This document shows positions 17,882 through 27,600 of a stretch of DNA of 64,000 nt, piece after piece (positions within the stretch are counted from its first letter, which is position 1; each line of letters opens with the position of its first letter). This stretch comes from Saprospiraceae bacterium. GTDB taxonomy: Bacteria > Bacteroidota > Bacteroidia > Chitinophagales > Saprospiraceae. The position numbers and the translations under genes are program-made. The stretch spans positions 94,353 to 158,352 of the forward strand of contig BQJU01000006.1 in the NCBI GenBank assembly GCA_021604865.1. The letters run 5' to 3'. The notes below the pieces were generated by a model, which had not been told where the DNA came from, did not search any database, and saw nothing but the letters and a program-made list of their open reading frames with translations.

Positions 17882-20179
17882 CTAACGGGAGAACCAGCGA
17901 TTGTCATTAAACAAATACTGATCCGTTTTTTTGTAAAGATGGGTAGTCACCGGTCGTATCAATAGTTCATCTAACCAAAGCGCATTGTCTTTAAGTGCTT
18001 TATTTTGTATCGCGATCCTGATTGAACTTCCAGGCTGCTGTTGGCAATACGCCATCTCCAGAAGCCCCCAACCGTTATTATCAAAGGCTGCAAGTAATTC
18101 CCAACATTGCCATTTTTTTTGCTGTACGACCTCTCCAGATTCATCCTGATATTCTTCCAATATAAATTCTGTTCGCGGATACAAGTCCTGTTCCAGAAAC
18201 ATCCAGGTAGAGATTTGGAAGCAATTGGTATCTGCCTGTGGAAAAGCGCCTTCATATATTATGCGTTCTTGCTGCACTGTTGCCTGAAAGCCGCCCTGTC
18301 CCATATAGGGTTTGTCAGAAACCTGGTCATCAAAAGAAAAATAGAGCGATTGATTCAGGCTATCTGATTGCAAAAAACCATCCTTCTCGTATAAGTCTCC
18401 AGCATCAACTTGTTGCTTAATTTCTTCTTTCCTGGCGGCGATACGGTCAGTAAAATGTCGCAAAGGCAGGTTGTAAAAAAGAAGGTTATCTTTCTGGAAT
18501 ATGGGCGCTAAGCCTTCCCGCAAGGGTTCATAGTTCCGGTTTTCGCCAGCGCGATCTTCATCCCAAACCATCAACAGAGGTTTCTGGTTGGGAAAATCGC
18601 TCAAAATGCGGGGAAGCCGATAAGGCTCCGTCACCAACTGGATTTGATTGAGGGTTTGCCCCAATGATGTCCGTGTTAACATGGCTCCGGTAGTAGGCAA
18701 CCCGGTTTGAAGGGAGAGGGTCTCAGATTTTTGTCCGATAAATCCACTCAGGTGCCACCAGAAATTGTCGGACCCAATATTGTAGTATGGAATGGGAAGA
18801 ATGGCTTGAAATTCCTGATAATTAATATCGGTAATTTCTGTAAAACCTTTCCCTGGAGTAAATTCCTCTATGGCATCCAGGTCAAAATTTTTGGATTGCA
18901 CATTCCAAAAGGCTTCCAGGCTCAAAACCATCAAGGCCAATGCCAGCAGCACTTTTTTCCAACGCTCATCTCCACTCGCCCAATGAAACAGCCAGGTAAA
19001 TGCCACAATGCCCATCGTATAATAAAATACCCAGGCAAAACGCCCAATGGAGCGAAATTGGCGAATCGGGCCGGCAAAATCCAACAGAGCATCAAACCCA
19101 GGAAGGATAAAAGGCAAACCAAAAGCAAATAGCATTATGGCCAATCCTGTGTAAAAGATATTATTGAGGTAATCGACTTTTTCCAGAGGCAGCTGAACAG
19201 CTGGTTTTCGAAATAAATGCCTGACCCAAGGCAGCACAATAACCGGTATCACCACCAAACTCACCAATCCGATGTACGCTTGGCTTTCAACACCTACTCG
19301 CCGAAGATAAATCAAATGATCGCTAAACCACCGAAAATGGGGCAATTCCGGGTTGTAAAAGATACCTGCTGGAAATGCACGATAGATAAAAAAGCCCCAT
19401 GGAGCATCTGTTCTGTCCTGAACAGGGTCATTGTAATACATCCAGAAAACAAAGAAAATCAGCGGTACCAAAAGCTGGATAGAAAAATGTAAAGCATAAA
19501 CCGGCAATCTGGCCCAAACTCGTTTTTGCAGGTAACGGAAAAAAAAGAAACCTCCAATGGTAAAGGCCATGATGGCAAAATAGTAAAAATGAATCAGCGA
19601 GTAAACCCACACCACCAATGCCATGTAGATACTCCATTTCCAATGCATTTTTTCATCAAAACGAAGCAACAAATAAAGGACCAATACCAGCACTTCCGGG
19701 TGCCCCAACCCATAGTGGAATCCAATTCTGGCCAACTGTGGGGCGAGAAAAGTAAGGCCAATGGCAATTAATATGCTGTACCAATCCGGCAGTTTCAATT
19801 TCCGAAAAATCAGGTATAAAAATACAGCACAAAGTAAAATGCCCAGCAATAAGAAACAATTGAAAATGCCAATGGCATAGGGCGTAATATCAAATAGATT
19901 GCGGTTGATAAAACGAAAAGCATTGGAAAGAAGCGGTTGGGTATCAGCGGGCACCACATGTTCTCCATAGGGATAATTCATGCCCTCAAAATGGGAATAG
20001 GTCTGATCAAACTGGATATGGTAAAGGAGCGTGACATAAGACTTGTAGCCGTCACCCCAAGGTTCGATCACCCGGCTATTGGCATAGCGGGAAAAATCTT
20101 CAAACTTCGCAGAAATCAGAAAAATGGTTAATAAAATCAATACCCACAACCCCCATTTTCCGAAAATGTTTTTGGTCAT
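17882..20179 (-). CDS. Polytopic membrane protein, GT-C-like
   Basis: About 765 residues from MTKNIFGKW; an ATG at 20203 is also possible but overlaps the upstream gene. The first ~430 residues contain about ten hydrophobic helices. The first periplasmic loop has an acidic/aromatic patch (RVIEPWGDGYKSY and MNYPYGEHVVPADTQP) of the kind that carries the active site in GT-C membrane glycosyltransferases. The last ~300 residues are soluble and end with a beta-rich part (about 600-765). I do not recognise a named family. It starts 11 bases after the stop of the BatA-type gene and is likely cotranscribed with it. Confidence 0.75.
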   Translation of the reverse strand: MTKNIFGKWGLWVLILLTIFLISAKFEDFSRYANSRVIEPWGDGYKSYVTLLYHIQFDQTYSHFEGMNYPYGEHVVPADTQPLLSNAFRFINRNLFDITPYAIGIFNCFLLLGILLCAVFLYLIFRKLKLPDWYSILIAIGLTFLAPQLARIGFHYGLGHPEVLVLVLYLLLRFDEKMHWKWSIYMALVVWVYSLIHFYYFAIMAFTIGGFFFFRYLQKRVWARLPVYALHFSIQLLVPLIFFVFWMYYNDPVQDRTDAPWGFFIYRAFPAGIFYNPELPHFRWFSDHLIYLRRVGVESQAYIGLVSLVVIPVIVLPWVRHLFRKPAVQLPLEKVDYLNNIFYTGLAIMLFAFGLPFILPGFDALLDFAGPIRQFRSIGRFAWVFYYTMGIVAFTWLFHWASGDERWKKVLLALALMVLSLEAFWNVQSKNFDLDAIEEFTPGKGFTEITDINYQEFQAILPIPYYNIGSDNFWWHLSGFIGQKSETLSLQTGLPTTGAMLTRTSLGQTLNQIQLVTEPYRLPRILSDFPNQKPLLMVWDEDRAGENRNYEPLREGLAPIFQKDNLLFYNLPLRHFTDRIAARKEEIKQQVDAGDLYEKDGFLQSDSLNQSLYFSFDDQVSDKPYMGQGGFQATVQQERIIYEGAFPQADTNCFQISTWMFLEQDLYPRTEFILEEYQDESGEVVQQKKWQCWELLAAFDNNGWGLLEMAYCQQQPGSSIRIAIQNKALKDNALWLDELLIRPVTTHLYKKTDQYLFNDNRWFSR

Positions 20180-20190
20180 GCTGGCTGTTT

Positions 20191-22221
20191 TTATGCCTTC
20201 CAAAATCGAAGCAGCAATATTTCAAAGGCTAAAAACAATAAGGCCAGAATGATACACCACCGCCAGAGAACGATTCCCTGGCTACGTTCAGCAATGATAT
20301 TCGTAATCACCGAATTATCATCCGCCCGGATCACACTGACCACGTCTCCTACAAAATCTTGTAAGTCAGATTCGTTGTAATATTCCAATACCGACTCCTT
20401 ACGGTCGTAGTTGAATGCAAAATGATCCAGTGTTTCCTCCGGGTTGAGGAATGACCTGTAGAATCCCGCTTCGGGAATTTCGTTATTGACGGCCAGAAAG
20501 ACTTTTGAACCGACAACCCTTTGTTCAGGAATGAATTCTTCTGTTTTTCCTTTTAGCTTATACACGATATCGCCACTGGTAGCGAGGTGGTCTGTTTCCA
20601 ACACTTCATCCCTTCCAATGGTATAGGCAATGGGTTTGCGGATTCCCGAGGAGATGGCCATTTTGTATAACATGGGAATAAATATTTCACCATTGCGAAC
20701 CAGGTCACTGTATTCATCACTTATCGGCGCGGCACTTAGGTATAAATTCCCCTGCCCCACCTGATATTTTAGCAGCAGCTGATTACCATCGCGATAAGTA
20801 AGTAAGGGTTCTCCTTTGCGGTTGCTAAAATCGGTCAACCGAAAATTCCCCTGTGTTACGGGCAACTTAAGATTAGCACTTTTATTTTCAAAAACCCCAT
20901 TAAAGACAAATTCGTCAGTATTGACATTGCCTACCCGGCGCTCCTGCACTTCAAAGGATTGCAATTCATCAGCCGGGAAGCTCGCCAGAAAAGACTGGTA
21001 GGTCCCAATATTGGCATTACGATTGGGAAAAACGAGTAAATTGCCTCCGTTTTTCACAAATTGCACCAGTTCAAAAGCCAAACCAGAAGAAACCGTATTG
21101 AGCTCATTGGCAACAATCAACTGGAAGTTGGAAAATTGTGAATAATCAAGATTGCGGCTATTCAGCGAGGTCAGCTTGAAAGAATTGATGCCCGAAAAAG
21201 CAGCATCAAGATAACGGTTTGGCTGCTCTTCATTGATCACCAATACCTTGATCTCCTCTGCTACTTTAAATGTAAAATAATATTTATCATCAAACTGGAT
21301 GGGGTAATCCGTTATGGTCAGCTCCGCATCTTGCCATCCGGTTTTCAGGATACTGATATTGACGGTATCCAATACAGAAGAATGGGCCGGTATGGTCAGG
21401 GTTCCTACAGGCTTGGTTTCGTCACCCTGTCGACTGGTCAGGCGAATATTGTCAACATCCTCATTGCTCAGATTACGAACCCGCACAACCAGGGCATTAT
21501 TTTGATTCATCATCTGCACCGGAGCTTCAAACCAGGCGGAATCAATACTTATGTTGCGCTCCTGGACCGACTGCAAGGGAATCAGGTTGATGGCTACCGA
21601 TGTATCCTGATAGTTTTCAATATCGGTGATATTTTTTTGAAAATCAGAAATGACATAAGACATCAGGTTTTCGGATTGTCCATCGGATAAGGCCTGGTTC
21701 TGACGTACCAATACTTTAGACAATTCTTTAACAGAGGGGGTAGGTTTGATCTCCTCAATCAGGCTGAGTGCATCTTCCTGACTGACAAGCCTCTGGTGGC
21801 GGCCTTCAAAATCATTGGTCAATATCTGAAAAACATCGTCCGGCTGATAAGCTTCTATTATTTCACGAGCACGTTGGCGGGCTTTTTCCAAAAGAGGCAC
21901 ATCCTGACTCAAGGCATTCATACTGAATGAATTATCTATAAAGATAGAGATAGCCTTGGTACCTACTTTAACTTCTTTGTCAACTGGAATGAAAGGTTGG
22001 GCAAAAGCCAACACTAAAAAGGCCAATGCCAAAAGGCGCATTAATAGTACCAGTAAGTTTCGGAGTTTGGATCGAGCACTGGTCTCTTCTTTAACTTCCC
22101 TTAAAAAACGCACATTGGTAAAATAGACCTTTTTAAATCTGCGAAAATAGAAAAGGTGCAGGATGATCGGAATGGCCAGTGCCGCAAGTGCGAATAAGAA
22201 CGTCGGGTATAAAAACTGCAT
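20191..22221 (-). CDS. BatA-type membrane protein with von Willebrand factor A domain
   Basis: 676 residues. The N-terminus has the double-membrane-helix domain typical of Bacteroidota BatA/BatB relatives (PTFLFALAALAIPIILHLFYFRRF, cited in part, then LVLLMRLLALAFLVLAFAQPF). A VWA domain follows, with the metal-ion site start FIDNSFSMNA (DxSxS). The central-to-C-terminal part includes a glutamine-amidotransferase-like fold (about 330-430, VLVINEEQPNRYLDAAF) and a last membrane helix (WRWCIILALLFLAFEILLL). Inner-membrane protein with a large periplasmic part; role probably in envelope stress or protein assembly (inference). Confidence 0.88.
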   Translation of the reverse strand: MQFLYPTFLFALAALAIPIILHLFYFRRFKKVYFTNVRFLREVKEETSARSKLRNLLVLLMRLLALAFLVLAFAQPFIPVDKEVKVGTKAISIFIDNSFSMNALSQDVPLLEKARQRAREIIEAYQPDDVFQILTNDFEGRHQRLVSQEDALSLIEEIKPTPSVKELSKVLVRQNQALSDGQSENLMSYVISDFQKNITDIENYQDTSVAINLIPLQSVQERNISIDSAWFEAPVQMMNQNNALVVRVRNLSNEDVDNIRLTSRQGDETKPVGTLTIPAHSSVLDTVNISILKTGWQDAELTITDYPIQFDDKYYFTFKVAEEIKVLVINEEQPNRYLDAAFSGINSFKLTSLNSRNLDYSQFSNFQLIVANELNTVSSGLAFELVQFVKNGGNLLVFPNRNANIGTYQSFLASFPADELQSFEVQERRVGNVNTDEFVFNGVFENKSANLKLPVTQGNFRLTDFSNRKGEPLLTYRDGNQLLLKYQVGQGNLYLSAAPISDEYSDLVRNGEIFIPMLYKMAISSGIRKPIAYTIGRDEVLETDHLATSGDIVYKLKGKTEEFIPEQRVVGSKVFLAVNNEIPEAGFYRSFLNPEETLDHFAFNYDRKESVLEYYNESDLQDFVGDVVSVIRADDNSVITNIIAERSQGIVLWRWCIILALLFLAFEILLLRFWKA

Positions 22222-22383
22222 TATGCTCGCTTAATTTTGCGGTTATGAGCATTTTTTTAAAATGCTCTAAAGTAGTTTTGCGTAATATATATACGCCCAC
22301 CGCGCTATTTTGTTATAAATTTTGGTACAATTTTCGAGAAAGGCAAAAGTAAACAAATTATGGTGAACACCGACAATTACCTT

Positions 22384-22391
22384 TACCTTTG
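22384..22391 (+). promoter_or_regulatory. Putative -7 promoter element of queE
   Basis: TACCTTTG is an exact match to TAnnTTTG. Transcription would begin near 22398, about 50 bases before the ATG at 22447. The -33 region (near 22359-22363) is only a weak match. Confidence 0.4.
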
Positions 22392-22446
22392 TAATTACTC
22401 ATGAAGAGGTCGTCTATTGGAGCAGCAAAAGACTAAAAAATCAGGC

Positions 22447-23085
22447 ATGCCAAACTATAAAATCAAGGAAATATTCTACACACTTCAGGGAGAAGGAGCC
22501 CATAGCGGCCGACCGGCTGTATTTTGCCGGTTTAGTGGCTGCAATTTGTGGACCGGCCGGGAAGAAGACCGGCACAAAGCCATTTGCCAGTTTTGTGATA
22601 CTGATTTTTGGGGAATCGATGGCTTGAATGGTGGTAAATATTCGGCAAAGAGCCTGGCTGAGAAAGTAGCGTCGCTGTGGCCAACCGCCGAATTGAGGGG
22701 GCAACCCTACGTTGTTTGCACAGGCGGAGAGCCGATACTTCAGCTAGATAGTCCACTGATTGAAGCTTTTCATAATAAAGGTTTTGAGGTGGCTGTCGAA
22801 ACCAATGGTACGATTGAACCTCCTTTGGGAATTGACTGGATATGTATGAGTCCAAAAGCCAATACCGAGTTAAAAATTACTAAAGGGGATGAACTAAAAT
22901 TGGTTTATCCGCAACTGGGCGCCGAGCCGGAGCGGTATACACATCTCGCATTTGATCACTTTTTTCTCCAACCCATGGATGGTCCTCTGATAGATAAACA
23001 TACCAAAATCACACTCGACTATTGCCTGCAAAACCCACAATGGCGTTTAAGTTTACAGACCCATAAACTGCTCAATATTCCCTGA
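22447..23085 (+). CDS. queE: 7-carboxy-7-deazaguanine synthase
   Basis: About 212 residues from MPNYKIKEIFYTLQGEG. Radical-SAM enzyme of queuosine/7-deazaguanine synthesis that converts 6-carboxy-tetrahydropterin to 7-carboxy-7-deazaguanine. Diagnostic features: the YTLQGEGAHSGRPAVFCRFSGCN start (cited: LQGEGAHSGRPAVF), the cluster-binding cysteines C32, C47 and C50 with CX14CX2C spacing as in the Burkholderia multivorans type instead of CX3CX2C, and the CTGGEP motif. A TTG at 22417 in frame would add ten residues, but the ATG at 22447 matches the family start. Isolated gene; other queuosine genes are not in the window. Confidence 0.93.
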   Translation: MPNYKIKEIFYTLQGEGAHSGRPAVFCRFSGCNLWTGREEDRHKAICQFCDTDFWGIDGLNGGKYSAKSLAEKVASLWPTAELRGQPYVVCTGGEPILQLDSPLIEAFHNKGFEVAVETNGTIEPPLGIDWICMSPKANTELKITKGDELKLVYPQLGAEPERYTHLAFDHFFLQPMDGPLIDKHTKITLDYCLQNPQWRLSLQTHKLLNIP

Positions 23086-23101
23086 TGAAATTTTGGTGAA
23101 A

Positions 23102-23147
23102 AACAAAACAGGGTCAAAAGTGTGTCCACTTTTGACCCTGTTTTGTT
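23102..23147 (+). terminator. Perfect 21-bp inverted repeat after queE
   Basis: Arms 23102-23122 and 23127-23147 are fully complementary with a 4-base loop (TGTC). The outer base pairs are A/T-rich (left arm begins AACAAAACAGGG, right arm ends CCCTGTTTTGTT), so in the plus direction the stem ends in a T-rich run. It is a strong candidate for the queE terminator and, being symmetric, could work in both directions. Confidence 0.75.
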
Positions 23148-23157
23148 AAAAAAGTGA

Positions 23158-23185
23158 GCTCTGTCTCTTTGAGAAAGGACAGAGC
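23158..23185 (+). terminator. Second hairpin after queE
   Basis: GCTCTGTC at 23158-23165 pairs with GACAGAGC at 23178-23185 over a 12-base loop. It lies 10 bases after the long inverted repeat. There is no T-run after it, so it may be an accessory RNA structure and not a terminator. Confidence 0.4.
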
Positions 23186-23586
23186 CCCTTAAAAACGCGC
23201 TCTCTCTGATGTGAAAATTTATGTCTGGTTAAATAGACTTCGTTTTAGTATCGGAAAATTAAACAATTTTCAGCAAGCACACAACATTTTTGTCAAATAC
23301 AATGCAAAATTGTAAAAAAAAAGACTAGCCATGTACCTTCCTTTTAAAATTATTGACAATTAAATCGCTGAAAGGTTTCTCCTAATTCTTCTTTTTTGAG
23401 CAGGCGCTCAAATTTTTTCTACAGCCCGACCTCTGCGAAACAACTTTATTACAGCAAACTTTAACAAAATCCATAAAAAAGAGTTAAAAATATAGCCTTT
23501 ACCTGACCCAAGCCGGTTAAAAATTGTTGAATAAATAAAGCTATAGTAACGCTACCAATTTGACCAACTTTTAAAAGAGTTATAAG

Positions 23587-24483
23587 ATGTCAGAAGCGAA
23601 ATTTCTAGTTGAAAAATTTAAAAATGGAGGCCGAACCTTTTTACTTTTTCTGGGGATGGTTGTGATGATGGTAGGTTTGGGCTATTTATTTTTTGGTATT
23701 AGTGGATTGATTTGGGCTGGGGTTTTAGGTGTCTTTGGATTGTATGCCAGCTATCGTATTCCAGCTAATTTTGTGATGAAAATGAAAGGTGGACGTGTCC
23801 TCAACGACTATGAAATACCAAGGCTCTCCAATTTAGTAAAAGTATTGTCTAAAAAAGCCGGACTAAACAAGTCGCCCAAACTTTATTTTATTGCGAGCAA
23901 TCAATTTAATGCCTTTGCCACTGGTAGCAAGAATGATCCAGCCATTGCTATTACTCAGGGGGCATTGCAATTTTTGGATGAGCGGGAGCTAACTGGTGTA
24001 TTGGCCCACGAAATTAGTCATATTGCTAATAACGATTTGCATTTGCAGCGCATGACCATGATTATTGGCCGACTTACCCGTCTTTTTTCGCTGATGGGGC
24101 AGCTATTATTGCTCATCAACCTACCACTGCTGCTTGCCGATGTGGGCAGCATATCCTGGGTGGCAATATTATTACTCATTTTTGCCCCCATGCTGAGTAC
24201 AATAATGATGTTGGCCATTTCCCGCACCCGTGAATTTGATGCCGACCTCAATGCCGCTCGTATTACCAGCGATCCATTGGGCCTGGCACGAGCATTGAAT
24301 AAATTAAGCCATTATCAGCAGCACTGGTTCCCTAAATTACAAGGGCGGTTGGTTCCTCGCTTTTTACAATCCCACCCTACACTCAAAGAAAGGATTCGCC
24401 GCCTACAATTGTTGGGCACTAAATATAAAAATCCAACCAACCAATATAGCCCCCTCTCTCAGCTTTTCTCCAACAATTATTAG
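23587..24483 (+). CDS. M48 family zinc metalloprotease (HtpX-like)
   Basis: 298 residues. Two N-terminal membrane helices (about 18-55), then the protease domain with the zinc motif HEISH (141-145) and the third ligand Glu216 in REFDAD. Two more hydrophobic segments follow the active site (about 165-185 and 190-212), the layout of HtpX. HtpX-type enzymes degrade misfolded inner-membrane proteins. The C-terminus (LQSHPTLKERIRRL) carries the usual HPxxxxRI motif of M48 proteases. Single gene with a long upstream region. Confidence 0.9.
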   Translation: MSEAKFLVEKFKNGGRTFLLFLGMVVMMVGLGYLFFGISGLIWAGVLGVFGLYASYRIPANFVMKMKGGRVLNDYEIPRLSNLVKVLSKKAGLNKSPKLYFIASNQFNAFATGSKNDPAIAITQGALQFLDERELTGVLAHEISHIANNDLHLQRMTMIIGRLTRLFSLMGQLLLLINLPLLLADVGSISWVAILLLIFAPMLSTIMMLAISRTREFDADLNAARITSDPLGLARALNKLSHYQQHWFPKLQGRLVPRFLQSHPTLKERIRRLQLLGTKYKNPTNQYSPLSQLFSNNY

Positions 24484-24642
24484 GATATCTAGGCACAGTG
24501 GGGTTATCCAAATTGCGCTTTCTTATCAGCTCCCGGTAGGAATGATAGAATATACTAAAATTTATTAGCCAAAAATTCGTAAGGGCATCCTTTTTTTTTG
24601 GAAATTAGGGATTGGAATTCCTTTTATCAAATCAAATCTCAC

Positions 24643-27600
24643 ATGAAATATTGCCTAACCGTAATTTACAGCTTTCTATTCTTTTATGTTCAAGCTCAAT
24701 TTAGCTTTTCCGATCGTAGCTTCCTGTTGAGTTTCTCTGCCGCAAAAAGTGGTGCGCCAATGGGGGTTACAGATATGAATGGCGACGGCTTGGATGATAT
24801 CATTCGCCTGCACCAGACACGTACCCTGATTATAGACTACCAGGTCCCTGGGGCCAATTTCACCGGATATAATTACGGTAATTTAGTGGGCACCCAGTGG
24901 AGTATGTGTATTGCCGATGCTGACAAAAATGGCTATAATGATGTTTTTACCGGTGGTGCTTATAATGGGTTAAAACTATTAAAAGCCAATTCAAGTGGTA
25001 CTGAATACACCCTCAATACCCTCTCCGTATTGCCGGTTTTTTTGCAGGGCTCAAATTTTGCAGACATTAACAATGATGGAAGCGTTGACATATTTGCCTG
25101 TCATGATGATGGACTAAGTCTGCCTTATGCCAATAATGGCAGTGGGGTTTTTACCCACGACCCCAATCTGATCAATCCGGAATCTACAGTGCCTTCTGAC
25201 AATTCAGGCAATTACGGCTCTATCTGGACCGATTATGATAGTGATGGCGATCTCGACTTGTACATTTCCAAATGCAGGCTTGGTATCACGGATCCGATGG
25301 ACGGGCGAAGACTGAACCTGTTGTTTGAAAACAACGGCAACAACCAGTTTAGCGATGTTGCCGAATCCGTAGGCCTGCGACCTCTAGGTCAATCCTGGGC
25401 TGCCGACTTCGCAGATATCGACAACGATGGCGACCTCGACTGCTTTGTCATCAATCATGATATTAACGATAACCTTTACATCAATAATGGCCAGGGACAA
25501 TTCACAGATATTATCAATAGCTCTGGGATGGTTCCCGAATTAAATGCCGCTGGTGAAGGCATACAGGTCAAATTCGCAGATTTTGATAATGATGGATTTT
25601 TGGATTTGTTGTATACCACCAATGGTTTAAACCACTGCTTATTTCGCAATAATGGCGACTATACTTTTACCAATTTTGCTGCGGCATTTCCAACTACCGA
25701 CCGCATTCATTCTGCCGCCACCGGCGATCTGAACAATGATGGATTTATTGATATCATCGCCAGTTTTGGAAATGGCCACAATGGTTGGAATGCTTCAATA
25801 GACGACAAGCTCTTCTTAAATAATGGCAATGATAATAGTTTTTTAAAGGTGCAATTACATGGACAAGCCTCTAACGTCAATGGCATCGGGGCACGCCTGG
25901 AATTATATGGAGCGTGGGGTGTTCAGGTTCGGGAAGTACGGTCAGGTGAAAGTTATGGTATCATGACCTCCATGACCCAGCATTTTGGTATTGGTCAGGC
26001 AACAGGAATCGATAGCCTGTTGGTGAAGTGGCCTAGCGGTGTCGTAGATCGGGTCATCGCCCCCTCTTTTAATACAACGATTTCAATTAATGAAGGCGAT
26101 TTATGCAACTCCTTTGTAGCTTTCCAAGCCTCTATTCAAAGTCTGGAAGTACAGTTTTCTGATCAGAGTACGGTGGGTGCCACCTCCTGGATGTGGACCT
26201 TTGGTGACGGCACTACATCAACCGAGGAGAATCCAACACATACCTTTGCCTCACCTGACATTTACCAGGTTTGCCTCACCGTATCCGGTATCTGTGGAAG
26301 CGGACAAATTTGCAAAGACATCAATGTCAGCTGTTCTATTCCTTTATCAGCCTTTGGCAATACGATTAATAACCAAACGGTGGCCTTTGAAGATCAATCA
26401 ACCAATATTCCCGACCAGTGGCTTTGGAATTTTGGCGATGGCATGACCTCTACAGTTGCCAACCCACTACATGCCTACACAGAACCTGGCAGCTATCTGG
26501 TTTGTCTGACAGTAACCAATGAGTGTGGCTCAGACCAGAGCTGTAACTTGATTACCTTAGGTTGTGCCGGTGCCTCGGCTGCTTTTACTTTTGAAGCTGA
26601 TGAATTTGTGTTGGAATTTTCCGGCGAATCTACGGTAAGTGGTTTAGACTGGAACTGGGATTTTGGTGGTGGCAATACTGATCAGGGCATATTCGTCACG
26701 CATACTTTTCCCGGACCTGGCGTTTATCCGGTTTGTTTACAAGTTACAACCAATTGCGGGCCATTGACGTATTGTGAAGAAGTAGAAGTGACCTGCGCAC
26801 CACCTCCTGCCAATTTTAATTATGGCTCAAGTGATCTAAACTACAGTTTTATCAGCGATGCCAATCCGGATATAGATATATGGTCCTGGGACTTCGGCGA
26901 TGGTACTTTTTCCAATTTCCCGAATCCATTACATTCCTTTCCAACATTTGGCCAATATGAAGTTTGCCTCACCGTAGGTAATGATTGTGGCATGTCCGAG
27001 ACCTGTCAAATCATCAATGTTGCCTGCGATCCTCCTCAAGCCAATTTTGGGATGAGTGTTGATGAGCTGGTCATTGAGTTGAGTGACCTATCTGTACTCA
27101 ATCCAATGGAATGGCTATGGGACTTTGGAGACGGCAATACTTCTGCTGAAATCAATACTACCCATACCTATAACCTGCCAGGCACTTATGAAGTATGCCT
27201 GACGGTCAGTGGGGATTGTGGCAGTTCGGAATCCTGCCAAACGGTCACGGTAAGTTGTGCGGCTCCGGAGGCCAATTTTTTCACCGACCCCATTGCCTTA
27301 CAACTCAATTGTGTAGACCTATCTACGAATAACCCCACCAGTTGGCTGTGGGATTTTGGTGATGGTTCCTCGTCTACCGAACAAAGCCCAAGCCATACTT
27401 ATGATGCTCCGGGTTCCTATGGGGTGTGTCTGGTCGCCACCAGTATTTGTGGCAGTACCGAGTTTTGCCAGGTCATTTCCATTTCCTGCACAGCTCCCGG
27501 TGCCGGTTTTTCTTTTGAAGATGATGACCTGAATGTCGATTTTACGGACCTTTCGGTAAATGGCCCTACGCAATGGCTCTGGAATTTCGGAGACGGTACA

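Larger units (their letters stand above)
23086..23586. other. Intergenic region with two hairpins
   Basis: 501 bases, very AT-rich after 23200. It starts with a perfect 21-bp inverted repeat (23102-23147) and a second hairpin (23158-23185), listed separately. No ORF, RNA gene or clear TAnnTTTG promoter is visible ahead of the M48 gene. Confidence 0.6.
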
